21,231 nt of DNA from a virus, in IMG/VR virus record IMGVR_UViG_3300025133_000703, positions 1-21,231 of that record; one strand, given 5' to 3'. The notes under the pieces are model-generated. The model saw nothing but the letters and a program-made list of their open reading frames with translations. It did not search any database and was not told where the DNA came from. The position numbers and the translations under genes are program-made. This document shows positions 1 through 10,800 of the stretch, piece after piece (position 1 is the first letter of the stretch; each line of letters opens with the position of its first letter).

Positions 1-312
1 GGCGATCCCCACGCCGGGATGATCGACGTTGACTTCTCTTTAGATCAGGCTGTCGTTGGAAAATATTCAAAATCTATTTTAGACAATTTGTTTGATGATG
101 CTTTTGTCGACAATTTTGTAAGTTCTATATTGTTTGGAAAACAAGACACGCTTAGTGTTGAACAGTATGAAAAAGCGGCTCAATCGGTAGGAGAACCTTT
201 ATTTATAGAAAACAGCCCAGATAGAAACAGTTGGATCGCAGAATGTAATAAAACTGACGATAAAATAGATCAAAACCTAATTACTTTAATTGATTCTATC
301 GAGGGCTTTTAG
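1..312 (+). CDS. 3' end of an unidentified structural-region gene
   Basis: The reading frame is open to the left edge of the window (six codons, GDPHAG, precede the first ATG at base 19), and the 18 bases before that ATG show no convincing ribosome-binding site. I therefore read this as the C-terminal part of a longer gene, although a 97-residue protein starting at base 19 is possible. The visible part is acidic (several Asp-Asp and Asp-Asn pairs), has no cysteine-rich or membrane segment, and looks helical. It ends in TAG directly before the ATG of the gp25 gene, and its last codons carry that gene's GAGGG ribosome-binding site, so the two are probably co-translated. In contractile phages the gene before gp25 is often a spike, hub or gp53-like protein, but nothing here identifies the family. 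Confidence 0.6.
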   Translation, partial: GDPHAGMIDVDFSLDQAVVGKYSKSILDNLFDDAFVDNFVSSILFGKQDTLSVEQYEKAAQSVGEPLFIENSPDRNSWIAECNKTDDKIDQNLITLIDSIEGF

Positions 313-693
313 ATGGTTATTGGATACTCTGCAAAATTACCGCTAGCATATACCAAAGATGACGGCCCATATCTTTTAACAAAAGATTTAACAGAGAACA
401 CAAAACAAAATTTTAAAAATCTTGTTCTAACTAATCCGGGTGAGAGAGTCATGGAGCCGGATTTTGGAGTTGGCTTTACTCAACTCTTATTTGAGAATGC
501 AAACGAAGACACAGTAGAAGACTTAAAAGAAAGACTATTTATTCAAGTAAAGAAATATCTTCCATTTGTGGAGATTCAAACTGTGGAGACACAAGTAAGA
601 GAGAATACCGCATACCTCAGAGTGGATTATATAATCCCGGCTCTTTCTGTAAGTGAGACATTAGAGTTAGATATAGATAATAATTTTGGTTAG
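313..693 (+). CDS. gp25: Baseplate wedge protein, gp25/GPW family
   Basis: The 126-residue protein matches the GPW/gp25 family in length (T4 gp25 is about 132 residues) and layout. A short N-terminal stretch is followed by a helix around residues 26-38, then the family's hallmark core at residues 41-52, NPGERVMEPDFG, containing the E-R...P...F-G pattern (the EPR-type motif, here E44, R45, P49, F51, G52). A helix at about 64-80 and a beta-hairpin end follow. In the family, this protein sits in the inner baseplate, contacts the gp6-type wedge protein and templates sheath assembly. GAGGG at 301-305 lies seven bases before the ATG and fixes the start. The next gene encodes its expected partner, a gp6/J-type protein, which strongly supports the call. 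Confidence 0.93.
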   Translation: MVIGYSAKLPLAYTKDDGPYLLTKDLTENTKQNFKNLVLTNPGERVMEPDFGVGFTQLLFENANEDTVEDLKERLFIQVKKYLPFVEIQTVETQVRENTAYLRVDYIIPALSVSETLELDIDNNFG

Positions 694-704
694 GAAATTA
701 AAGA

Positions 705-2501
705 ATGCCAGACAAAAAGACAAAACCAGTTAGATACGCCAGCAAAGAGTTTGATACAATCAAGGATTCTTTGGTTGAATATGCAAAAACATATTATCCA
801 GACACATATAAGGATTTTACTGATGCGTCTTTTGGATCTTTAATGTTAGATACTGTTGCATATATTGGTGATATGCTATCTTTTTATGTGGACTATCAAT
901 CAAACGAATCGTTTATCGACAGCGCCATCGAAACTAAAAATTTATTAAAATTGGCAAAGCAGTTCGGCTATAAAAGGCCGCTGGAGTTTACCTCTACCGG
1001 CAAGTGTTCGTTCTATGTTCAGGTTCCAGCCACTACTGCTGGGCTTCCAGATACAGACTTAATACCAATTTTGAAAGAGGGGACAACGCTCACCTCGGCC
1101 GCCGGCACTTCTTTGATGCTTGTAGAAGATGTCGATTTTTCTAGAAGTGATTCCGAGGTTGTAGTGGCACAAACAAATACTGATGGAATTCCAACAAGCC
1201 ATGCCTATAAAGCATATGGCAACGTTATATCTGGCTTCGTAGAGACCGAGGTACTGTCTGTTGGCAGTTATCAGAAATTTTTAAAATTATCCCTAAAAGG
1301 AGAAAATATTACTGAAATTATTTCTGTGGTAGACAGCGAAGGTAATGAATATTTTGAAGTTCCATATTTATCACACAATATTGTCTATCAAGCAATTAGA
1401 AATCCAACACCAGCCGGGGAGGAGGATGCCCCATATATTATGAGAGAAAAGTTGGTAGCTAGAAGATTTATAATAGATGTTGATGAATTTGGGGTGACAT
1501 CTCTTCAATTCGGATATGGTTCGGAAAACAGTTTAAAAAACAATCAATATCCAGACCCCTCTAGCGTTGCTTTACAAAGATATGCTAGAAACTATTATTC
1601 AGACGATTCTTTTGACCCCTCTATTCTTTTAAAGACGGACAAATTTGGTGTTGTTCCGCCCTCTGGAGATCTGCTTGTCACTTATCGCAAAAACAATAAT
1701 TCTGTTGTAAATATTCCCGTTGGTTCGATTAATGCTATTGATTCTCCTATAGTGGGCTATGGTACAAATGACGTTCCTTCGTCAAGTGATCGTTTATTTA
1801 TAAACAATTCTCTTGATGTTGATAATGAAGAGGCTATTTTGGGTCAAATTGATGAGGCAAGGCAGGAAGAAATAAGAGTCCGAGCCATCGATGCCTATTC
1901 TTCACAGAACCGGGCCGTGACAAAACAAGATTATATTAGTCTGGCTTACAGAATGCCGTCAAAATTTGGAGCGATAAGAAGAGCAAACATCGTGCAAGAT
2001 AAGGACTCTTTTAAAAGAAACTTAAATATGTATGTCATATCAGAAGATATTGATGATAACTTAACAACGAGTAGCAGTACTATAAAAGAGAATTTAAAAA
2101 CTTGGTTATCTCAATATAAGATGATCAACGATACAATTGATATTCTCGATGGTCAAGTTATAAATTTTGGAATCAATTACAAAGTTTTAGGTAGCTTGGA
2201 CTCCACACAGACTGAAATTTTATCTGATTGTAATCGCGCATTAAAAAACATGTTTACAGATAAATTGCTTTTTGGTGAGCCGTTTTATATTTCAGATATT
2301 TATAGAACATTAAATGATTTAGACAAGGTTGTTGACACACAAGATATCCAAATAAAACAAAAAATAGGGACGAACTATAATACTGGAGATTTCGATGTAG
2401 AGGGAGCCACAACAGACGATGGCAGATTCATAATTGTGCCTGAAAATATTGTTTTAGAATTAAAGTTCCCAGATGAAGATATAGTTGGGGTGGTTGTATA
2501 A
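705..2501 (+). CDS. gp6: Baseplate wedge protein, gp6 / baseplate J-like
   Basis: This 598-residue protein has the two conserved blocks of gp6/baseplate-J proteins. Residues about 40-92 carry the N-terminal signature (GSLMLDTVAYIGDMLSFY, then NESF, a run of Ala/Thr/Asn/Leu positions and FGYKRP). Residues about 383-430 carry the C-terminal one (QEEIRVRAIDAYSSQNRAVT, then KQDY and the arginine-rich GAIRRANIV). The middle is a beta-rich domain typical of the family. Length is close to T4 gp6 (about 660). In contractile tails the protein forms the dimeric ring that clamps the baseplate core with gp25. AGGA at 692-695, overlapping the gp25 stop codon, lies nine bases before the ATG. The gene ends TAATG, sharing one base with the next start, which suggests translational coupling. 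It could equally be called gpJ-like, but the neighbourhood favours the T4-like name. Confidence 0.93.
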   Translation: MPDKKTKPVRYASKEFDTIKDSLVEYAKTYYPDTYKDFTDASFGSLMLDTVAYIGDMLSFYVDYQSNESFIDSAIETKNLLKLAKQFGYKRPLEFTSTGKCSFYVQVPATTAGLPDTDLIPILKEGTTLTSAAGTSLMLVEDVDFSRSDSEVVVAQTNTDGIPTSHAYKAYGNVISGFVETEVLSVGSYQKFLKLSLKGENITEIISVVDSEGNEYFEVPYLSHNIVYQAIRNPTPAGEEDAPYIMREKLVARRFIIDVDEFGVTSLQFGYGSENSLKNNQYPDPSSVALQRYARNYYSDDSFDPSILLKTDKFGVVPPSGDLLVTYRKNNNSVVNIPVGSINAIDSPIVGYGTNDVPSSSDRLFINNSLDVDNEEAILGQIDEARQEEIRVRAIDAYSSQNRAVTKQDYISLAYRMPSKFGAIRRANIVQDKDSFKRNLNMYVISEDIDDNLTTSSSTIKENLKTWLSQYKMINDTIDILDGQVINFGINYKVLGSLDSTQTEILSDCNRALKNMFTDKLLFGEPFYISDIYRTLNDLDKVVDTQDIQIKQKIGTNYNTGDFDVEGATTDDGRFIIVPENIVLELKFPDEDIVGVVV

Positions 2502-4858
2502 TGGCAGTTAAAAGAATAAAGGCAACAAAAGATACTACAATCACTAACGCATACAAAGCAAATTTAACTAGCAGAGGCTCTGGTTCAAACATGGGCGCTT
2601 CTGATATTTTAGAGGTTTTTAGCATATACGCGCAGGCTTCTACGTCATCAAGTGAATTATCGAGAATTTTAATAGATTTTGATATTGCTTCCCTATCATC
2701 ATCAAGAGACGCCGGCAACATCCCGGGATCCGGCTCGGTCGATTTTTATTTAAGGTTGTTTAACGCAGAACACTCGTCTACAACGGCAACGGACTATACG
2801 ATGTTAATATCGGCTGTTTCTCAATCTTGGGATGAGGGCACCGGCCTTGATATGGAAGATTATAGCGACCCCGGGATTGGTAACGGTGGTCAGGGTGCTA
2901 CATGGGTTGCTCGCAAGTCTGGATCTTTTAGTGCTGGTTCACTTAATTTAGATAGTGCCGGCACAGAGTATGTGCAGGTGTCAGATGCTGATGCGTTTTC
3001 TTTTACTGATAACTCTTCTGCAGACACAGCTTTTTCAATCAGTGCGTGGATTTATATTGATGATATAAGCGCCGACCGCCCGATTATGTCAAAATACACC
3101 ACATCGGGCGGGAACGCCCGCGAGTGGTATTTTTATGCTAGGGGCGGCGGCTCTTATGAAAATTTACATTTATATTTGTTTGATGAAACCAACGATGCCC
3201 AAATACAGGTTAATACTGCCGCCGGCACAATAGAAACTGGGCAGTGGTATCATGTTGTTGCAGCTTACGACGGCCGCGGCGGCCCACAAGCTGGGAAGGG
3301 CATCAGTATTTATATTAATGGCACTTCTTCAACTCTCACTGTCGGAACCGATGCGTCCTATGTCATTATGAGAAATACTACTGCGCCAGTTCAGATCGGC
3401 GCACTTTCATATAATTCGAATTATTTCGACGGCCAAATGGACGAGGTTTCTGTTTGGAGTAAAGAGTTAGCCTCGTATGATGTCAAAGAAATATATAACG
3501 AGGCCGTCCCGAACAACTTAAAGAAGACAACTGCATATGAGGTTGATGTTACCAATAAGTTAATGGCATGGTGGAGAATGGAGTGGAATCAGGTCATTCC
3601 CAAGGATACCGCCACAACAATTTATGATAGGTCTAATGCTTATGATGGAACCGGCCAAAATTTGGACGCCGCCGATCTTCTCACTTCAAACTATGCTGGG
3701 ATCAACAAAGATAACGAAACAAATACTGGTCTATACTGGATTGACGAGGGTGGAACTTTTATAACAGGAAGCGGCTACAACCCATCATTATATACACAAA
3801 AATTTACAACTGGCGTAGAAGATTTAGAAGTTGAGGTGACACACCAAGTTGAAGAGTGGTTAAATCCAAACTACACCGCTAGTTACGGCTTTGGTGTTTT
3901 TCTATCCGGTAGCTATGAGACAAAAGAAAACTCTTATTATACTAAAAAGTTTTTTGGAAGAGATAGCCAGTATGTGTTAAAACGACCGGTCTTAGAAGCT
4001 CGCTGGGATAGTTCCAAACAAGACGATACTTCCAACTTCTATTTAAGTTCTTCTAGAGTTCCTGCAGCAGAAAATTTGAATACAATTTATATGTATAACT
4101 TTGTGCGAGGTCAATTGAAAAATCTTCCTGACGTACATACTGTCGGTACCGCCGACCGCGACGACGGCATAATTTATGTTAGTATATATTCTGGTACCGC
4201 TGACGGCTCCGGGCCAACTGGAAATAAATTACAACTTCCTCTCGGTGGCGGCGTAGCCGACACGAATCATACCAACATTACCGGCGGATATGCCGGTAGC
4301 ACAGGTGTGTATTCGGCATCTTTTGCATATAATAATAAAACAGTAACCTCTATTTACCCAGTTTGGCACAGCGGCGCCGGCGGCGTTCAAGATACTGAAT
4401 ATTTAACGTCTTCTGCAATTACAGTAAATACATTTGATGAACAAGTGATTTATCCAATAAACACTTACACCACCAGCATAACAAACCTTCAAGCACAGTA
4501 TTCAACAAACGACCAAGCACACTTTAGAGTATTTGTTAGGAACAGAGATTGGAATCCCAACATTTATACTGTGGCGTCTACCAAGATTGAATCAGCAATT
4601 ATTCCAAAAATATATTATAAGGTTATAAGGGCCGTTGATGAACAAATTGTTATCAATTATGGCACTGGCAGCGGAGATCAGGGTTACACCAAACTATCAT
4701 ATGATGCGTCAGGCAGCTATTTTGACTTAGACATGAGTATATATGAGACGGATTTTTCTTATCAGGTTAGTTTTTTGATAAATGAGGGAAGCGATTATGT
4801 TGAGTTAAAAGATAAATTCAATTTCAGGGTTGTTGACGAAAATGACATTCCGGGTTAA
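2501..4858 (+). CDS. Virion structural protein with LamG domain inside a DNRLRE-like domain
   Basis: The 785-residue protein starts with a stretch (residues about 8-130) patterned like DNRLRE-type beta domains: 'DTTITNAY', an 'N-M-G-A' turn, 'SRILIDFDI', then 'SWDEGTGLDMEDY'. At about 140 this is interrupted by a LamG/concanavalin-like domain to about 400, seen in 'LNLDSAGTEYVQV', 'FSISAWIYIDD', 'GQWYHVVAAYD', 'ISIYINGT', 'FDGQMDEVSVWSKEL' and 'MAWWRMEW'. The DNRLRE-like pattern then resumes at about 409 ('WIDEGG', 'DLEVEVTHQVEEWL', 'YYTKKFFGRDS', 'RPVLEARWDSS'). Residues about 590-785 are a beta-rich C-terminal region ('RVFVRNRDWNP', 'LSYDASGSYFDLDMS'). LamG folds typically bind glycans or proteins, so a surface-exposed tail or baseplate role is likely, but this is inference. 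The start overlaps the gp6 stop by one base. The gene ends in tandem TAA TAA stops. No signal peptide or membrane segment is visible. Confidence 0.93.
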   Translation: MAVKRIKATKDTTITNAYKANLTSRGSGSNMGASDILEVFSIYAQASTSSSELSRILIDFDIASLSSSRDAGNIPGSGSVDFYLRLFNAEHSSTTATDYTMLISAVSQSWDEGTGLDMEDYSDPGIGNGGQGATWVARKSGSFSAGSLNLDSAGTEYVQVSDADAFSFTDNSSADTAFSISAWIYIDDISADRPIMSKYTTSGGNAREWYFYARGGGSYENLHLYLFDETNDAQIQVNTAAGTIETGQWYHVVAAYDGRGGPQAGKGISIYINGTSSTLTVGTDASYVIMRNTTAPVQIGALSYNSNYFDGQMDEVSVWSKELASYDVKEIYNEAVPNNLKKTTAYEVDVTNKLMAWWRMEWNQVIPKDTATTIYDRSNAYDGTGQNLDAADLLTSNYAGINKDNETNTGLYWIDEGGTFITGSGYNPSLYTQKFTTGVEDLEVEVTHQVEEWLNPNYTASYGFGVFLSGSYETKENSYYTKKFFGRDSQYVLKRPVLEARWDSSKQDDTSNFYLSSSRVPAAENLNTIYMYNFVRGQLKNLPDVHTVGTADRDDGIIYVSIYSGTADGSGPTGNKLQLPLGGGVADTNHTNITGGYAGSTGVYSASFAYNNKTVTSIYPVWHSGAGGVQDTEYLTSSAITVNTFDEQVIYPINTYTTSITNLQAQYSTNDQAHFRVFVRNRDWNPNIYTVASTKIESAIIPKIYYKVIRAVDEQIVINYGTGSGDQGYTKLSYDASGSYFDLDMSIYETDFSYQVSFLINEGSDYVELKDKFNFRVVDENDIPG
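3076..3120 (+). other. Two mutually exclusive GC-rich hairpins in the LamG coding region
   Basis: CCGCCCGAT (3076-3084) is the exact reverse complement of ATCGGGCGG (3103-3111), giving a nine-pair stem with an 18-base loop. The same right arm can instead pair as CGGGCG (3105-3110) with CGCCCG (3115-3120) around a GGAA tetraloop of the stable GNRA class. Both lie inside the LamG domain of the 785-residue gene. A nine-base inverted repeat at this spacing is expected a few times by chance in 21 kb. Confidence 0.35.
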
Positions 4859-4887
4859 TAAATTTATAAAACGAATAATTACTAATA

Positions 4888-7800
4888 ATGGGCACTAAAA
4901 GTTTTTTTACAAAGCAAAAGTCGCAAAAGCCAAGTCTTCGCGGCCAAGAAAAGTCTACAACACAAGGAATCACTTCTAGTGTTGAATCAATTGATTATAT
5001 CAAAGAATACGAAAGGGATAAGATTAATTTCTTACCAGAACTGGATTTTTCCGACCCAGCAAAATTTGTAAAATATGGCTCTGCAAAAGATTATTATGCT
5101 GATTTAGTTAGTAAAGTAGCCTCATCTTATCCTTATGACGGCTCTTTGACAGAAAGGTTAAAGTTTAAAAACGAATTGGTAGCTATTCAAAGGTATGAAT
5201 TTGATAACAACTATCCAAGATCAACTGGATATGCAGATTTTTCAGATTCAACTTATAATGAAACAAAAAATTCATTTACCGTTGATACAATTACGTTTGC
5301 ACTTGGCGAGAGTAGTACTCCACACTATATTTTAACAGACAACTATTCAAAAAATTTAGTTTATAACACGGCTTCAAGTCAAGTCGGAAGTATTGAATTA
5401 GATTTTTCAGAAGGTGTAACATTTGAATTTTGGATGAAAAAGGCGGCTTTTCCTGCCCCGGCTCAAACTCAAAATGAGGTAGTTTTTTCCATTAGTAATG
5501 AACAAAAAGATTTGTTTCAAATCACAACTGATGTCGCCGCATCATCTAATTTAATTGCCTGTTTCGCTCAGGCGGCCACGGATGCTAACCTACCTCAGTT
5601 TGTTTATGAATTTGATACTGACTTGGATACAATAGCAGACTCTTCTTGGCATCATTATGCCATGGCCTTTTCCACCAATTCTGCTGGGTATGTTGGAGAG
5701 TTTTATGTAGATGGATACTTTCAGGAAAAACAATATTATACAAAGGCTAGCCCATTTCTTGTATTGACTGGAACCTTAGATGCCACCATCGCCGCATCTT
5801 CTTTGTCTAGTTTAATTGGCGATGGTAAACTTTCTGGTTCTTTGGACGAAGTAAGGCTGTGGAAGACTCGAAGAGACGCAAAACAAATTGGAGAAAACTA
5901 TTTCTTTGATGTTGGCGGCGGCGGAAATACAGATAAGACAAAAGTTAACAAATATAACCCCCTAGATCTTTCTTTATACTACAAATTTAACGAAGGTATA
6001 ACCGGCACTTCCAGCCTTGATAGCATAGTATTGGACTATTCTGGTCGCCTTACAGACGGTGTTTGGGTCGGCTACGCGTCGGGCTCATCTAGACAAACTG
6101 GTAGCGCTATAACACTTTCTGAAGTTGCAACTGAAGTTGGTAGCCCAATCATTTATGGCAGTCATTCAGACGTGCTTTCTTATAAATCTGAAAAAGAAAC
6201 TTCTGGATCCGCCTATGATGCATCCAATATCAGTAGCATGTATGATATGTTACCACAATGGATTAGTGATGAAGATAGCGAAAATGGGCTATTGATTAGA
6301 AAGCTCATTCAGATAATGTCAAGCTACTTGGATACACTTCACGCACAAATTACAGCCGTATCCACTCTTCAGGATGGAAGCTATGTTAGTGGTTCATCGG
6401 CAAAACCAAACCCATTTTCAAAAAGAAATTTACTATCTTATGGTTTTGAAATACCAGATGTGTTTATTGATCCCGGTGTTATTGAAGAAATATATTTCAA
6501 AGACGAAAAAAGACTTTATGAAGATAAACTTTTTAATTTAAAAAATCTTATTTTCCAAAACATTTTTAACAATCTTAACTTTTTAAATAAAACTAAAGGA
6601 ACAGAGAAAGCCTTTAGAAATTTGTTTAGATGTTTCGGTGTGGATGATGAACTAGTAAGACTGAACATGTATTCCGACAATCAGGAATATGAATTTAGGG
6701 AAGGGTTTGAGTCCGCACAATCAAAGAGGAATGTTGTAGACTTTTCTGGCTATAATGAGTCTCAAAATAGAGAAGGTGTAATATACACATTTGCCGACAC
6801 AACTAAAGTGCTGGGCGAAACTGGAGATTATGGATACATCCCATCTGCTTCAAATCTCTACATTCCTTTGACAATAGAAAACCAAATTTATTTTCCAAAA
6901 TTTGTAGATTTTCCTAATGGTCATGTTGTGTCTAGGTTGCCACGCGCCTCTTTGTTCGGAGTGCATAGCGCTAGCGCAATCACCGGTATAACCGAAATTC
7001 CATCTCCAGACTCCTATTTTAAGGTTTATGCGGATACCAATTTAAACAATAAAACGAAATTTGTTTTAGAAACGAACATTACTTCAGTTGGCACGTTAAC
7101 TTCTTCATATTATGAAGACGTATATAACAATAATGCTTGGACTTTCGCGGTAAGGGTTAAACCAAGGGAATATCCCTTTGCAGATAAAGTAACAGGGTCA
7201 TCTAATTTTGATTTTGAATTTTATGGAGTAAATTACAGTTCTGGTATTAAGGTACATGAGTTCTCAGCTTCAGCAGAAGTTTCAACTGCTTCGGCAGCCG
7301 GCGATATTAGTTCATTTTTAACCGGTTCAAATAAGAGATTGTATGTCGGCGCCGACCGAACTAATATAACGGGTGCGATCAATTATCAAACAAACGTCAG
7401 GGCGTTATCATCAAGAGTATGGTTTGATTATCTAAAGACCGGAGAGTTACAAAGCCATGCTAAAGATGTGGAGACGTTTGGCCGACTAAATCCTTATGAA
7501 AATAGTTTTATTTTTGAAGCTGGTGTGTCTGGAAATTATATTCCTAAAATTGAAACCTTGGCCCTCCATTGGGATTTTGAAAATATAACAGGCTCAGATT
7601 CAAGTGGAAAATTTACAATACAAGATACAACGTCTGGTAGCAGCACAACCGTATATAACAAATATGGGGCTGAAAATTATTATAATTTATCAGGCCGCAA
7701 TTATAGCGGCCAAGGCTTTGGATTCCCCGCCAGTTCAACAGACGTAGTTGATTTCTTATTTGTTGATACTGCTCGTCAACAATTGCCAGAAAATTTATAT

Positions 7801-10800
7801 AATTCTGATTTAATCGAAGTGAGAGAACAGGACGACGTACTCTTTACGAAAGAAAGTCGTCCAAGTAAATATTATTTTGCTGCTGAAATAAGTTTATACG
7901 ATACGATTTCTAGGAATATTTTAGGATTTTTTGCCTCTATTGAAGATTTCAATAATCTAGTTGGTGAACCGGTTAATATGTATCGACCGAATTATAAGAG
8001 TGTGGAAAAGCTTCGTGCTTTGTTTTTCGAAAACATTCAAAACAGTCCGGACTTAGAAAAGTATGTCAATTTATATAAATGGGTCGACGGCGCCCTAGAT
8101 AGTGTTCTTGCAAACATGATTCCGGCGTCTGCAAAAGTTTCTGATAAGGTTAGAAGTGTGGTCGAAAGTCACTTATTAGAGAGGAGTAAATATAGACATA
8201 AATATTTGCATGTAAAGCAATATTCCAAAGAAGATGAAATTAAATCAACAAATTTTTGGTGGCCAAATTTGCCAGAAGTTGCAGACGTAGACCCAACATT
8301 TACGCCAAGGGATTTCCCGACAACAACAACAATAGACGCACCTCCGCTCCGAAACCTGGGTAATATGGAGAATATTGTACCAGAAGAAATAAGAAAGCGA
8401 AAGGTTTCTTTGAAGAAGACTGGCTTAAGGCCAATAAGACCAGCCGGCCCAGATCCTAGTCCGATTGAATCTCTCCGATCACCACCAAATCCTTCGGGCG
8501 ATCCACTACCCGGCGAACAAAGCAGTAATGAATTTTGGTGGCGCTCTAGGGCAAGAAGAAACCCTGATGGTGTTTTAGCAACTGGCGACCCCGGAAAAGA
8601 TAGGACTCGCGTTGCCATACAAATAAGTCAATTTCCAAACCCGTCAGCAAGTTCAAATAGTCCGCTCTCTTTTGATATGACTGTTGAAAAGTCTATCAGT
8701 ACAAACACCGGATATAGTGGAGAGAACAGAAAAAATTATTTCCCAAGTTCTTTTAAGCTTGGAATTAGTATCACTACCAGCGAAGGCTTAACAATTTCTC
8801 AAAGCGCGATGCCAGATAATAACAAGGGACAACCTTATTATGATTATAGTAGTGGGACTATTGATGAAACATATGGTGGCAAAAGAAGGGTTCCGCTTAA
8901 AATTACTGATGCGGGGAACAGTATTGTTTTAACTAATCAGAAGTATCTTCCCTTTGATGTATTGAGCGCATCATCAGCAAATTCAAGATATCAAGACGTT
9001 TTATTTGCACAAGAAATTTCAGCTTCTATAGAAACTGCTCATAGGGATTTTGTTATAGAGGGTACTCCCATACAAAGTCCATGGGCAGAAGAGAATGTTG
9101 GCGGCTGGATGTACCGCCATGGCAATAGATTTGTGACTAGCACGCTTGATAGAAAAGAGGGTTATGCTCTTTCTGTTGAAGGAAATCAAATCACCCTTAA
9201 CAACCCAAGGCTCTTTCGTGGCGACTTTCAAACAGAGGTTCCAATTGGTTATTATTTGCGTGACACTCCAGCTAAAAGCGCCGTAAACATAAAAAATATT
9301 TCAGGATCAAACGCCAATGCTGGCAATTATCTTAGAGACTATGAGATAATTCAAACGACGGGAAGAAAGGAAAATAATAGATATTATGTAAAATCAGAAG
9401 GAAATACTGGATCGGTCTCTGCAGCAACTGGTGGTATACTCTTCAGAACGGGTGACGACGACGGCCCAGATGGCCTTGGGACATACGCTTATAAGGACTT
9501 TGAAGTACTAGATAGGGCAACAGGAAGCAACGACTTCGTTATCGTAAGTAGGTTTAGTGCCCCCGGTGGACCAGAGGTTGCTTCATTTTCCTTTTTGGAT
9601 GTCGAAGCTGCTGAGTACTCTGTTTATAATAATTTAAACTATAGAAATCTTGGAGTGAGGTTGGCGAATAGAAGTCTATTGTCGCGACATACTTTGAGCG
9701 GCGGTTATGACTCTGTTATCTTAGAGCCGTCTGCATCTTACTATAAACCACAAAGAAACGGGATATATCACATTACAGGTACCGCTGCCCAATGGCCTAC
9801 TCCAATATGGGATAATTCTTATGTCGGCTATGGCATCCCGCGAACAGATGTACAATATTCGTGGGTTAAAGATTCGTGGGTTTTACAAAAAAGAGGCTAT
9901 CCTAATTTAAGAAGACTTGGCGCTCTCCAAATGTTTACTGGGTCTAAATGGACTGGCGGAAAAGGGCAATATGATTTAAGTGATATTTCATCCCCCATCT
10001 TTGCCCCGATCTATGGATTCGAATATAGCTCTTATTTATACACCAGTAGTTATGGCAGTGAAAGAAACGACTTTCCCTCTGGTGTTGTTTATGTGAGCGG
10101 TAGCGAAGCGACGTATACGCTATCAACTCAAGTTACGGCCCCAGTATCATTAGCCAGTACTAATGTTTTTAATCCTTTTAATGGGATGAACTTGGTGGTC
10201 TTTGGTAGTGTTGACTTAGAAAATAACTTATTTACGACTGGAACTGTAGATTACGCCGGAAGTGCCTTGTCCGCTGGTGAATATTTTCAATTTAATGCAA
10301 GCGTGTTTGGCCCTGGCGACCCATGGCCCCAAAGCGCTTATAATGTTTTAAATGCATTTTTATTAAACAACGGAGGCCCTTATCGACATGCATCGTTTAA
10401 ACAAACAAGGGGCGGGGATCATCGAGTCGCTAGGGTGTTCCGAAAAAAGAATTTATATAGAAACAGTTTAGATGTTTTAAGGGACGACAAAGAGGCCCTT
10501 ATAAGAGCCGGCCAGAGATATACCATCACACAAAGTGCCGTTACATCGAAGTTCAAGTCAGTTTTACAATATATTGATGATGTTACTGGAACCATAGAAT
10601 ACAGTTTTGGAAACTTATATGATTATTTTGCAAAAACTTACAATACAACACAAGATGTGATTGAAGATTTAAATCAGGAAATGGGCGCCCCACAGGTGGA
10701 TATTTATGATTCTGATTTTTATAAATTTAGTAAAAAGTTTAACACTATAAGATACAAAGAGGTGGTTTATCCAAGAGAAGAAAATGAATATCGAGACCTC

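Noticed and set aside
8197-8204. CATAAATA, a late-promoter-like match
   Set aside because: It is deep inside the giant gene with no gene start nearby; taken as chance in AT-rich DNA.
8169-8618. 149-codon open frame on the minus strand
   Set aside because: It lies wholly within the giant + strand gene, opposite its proline-rich linker, has no recognisable domain, and every supported gene is on the + strand.
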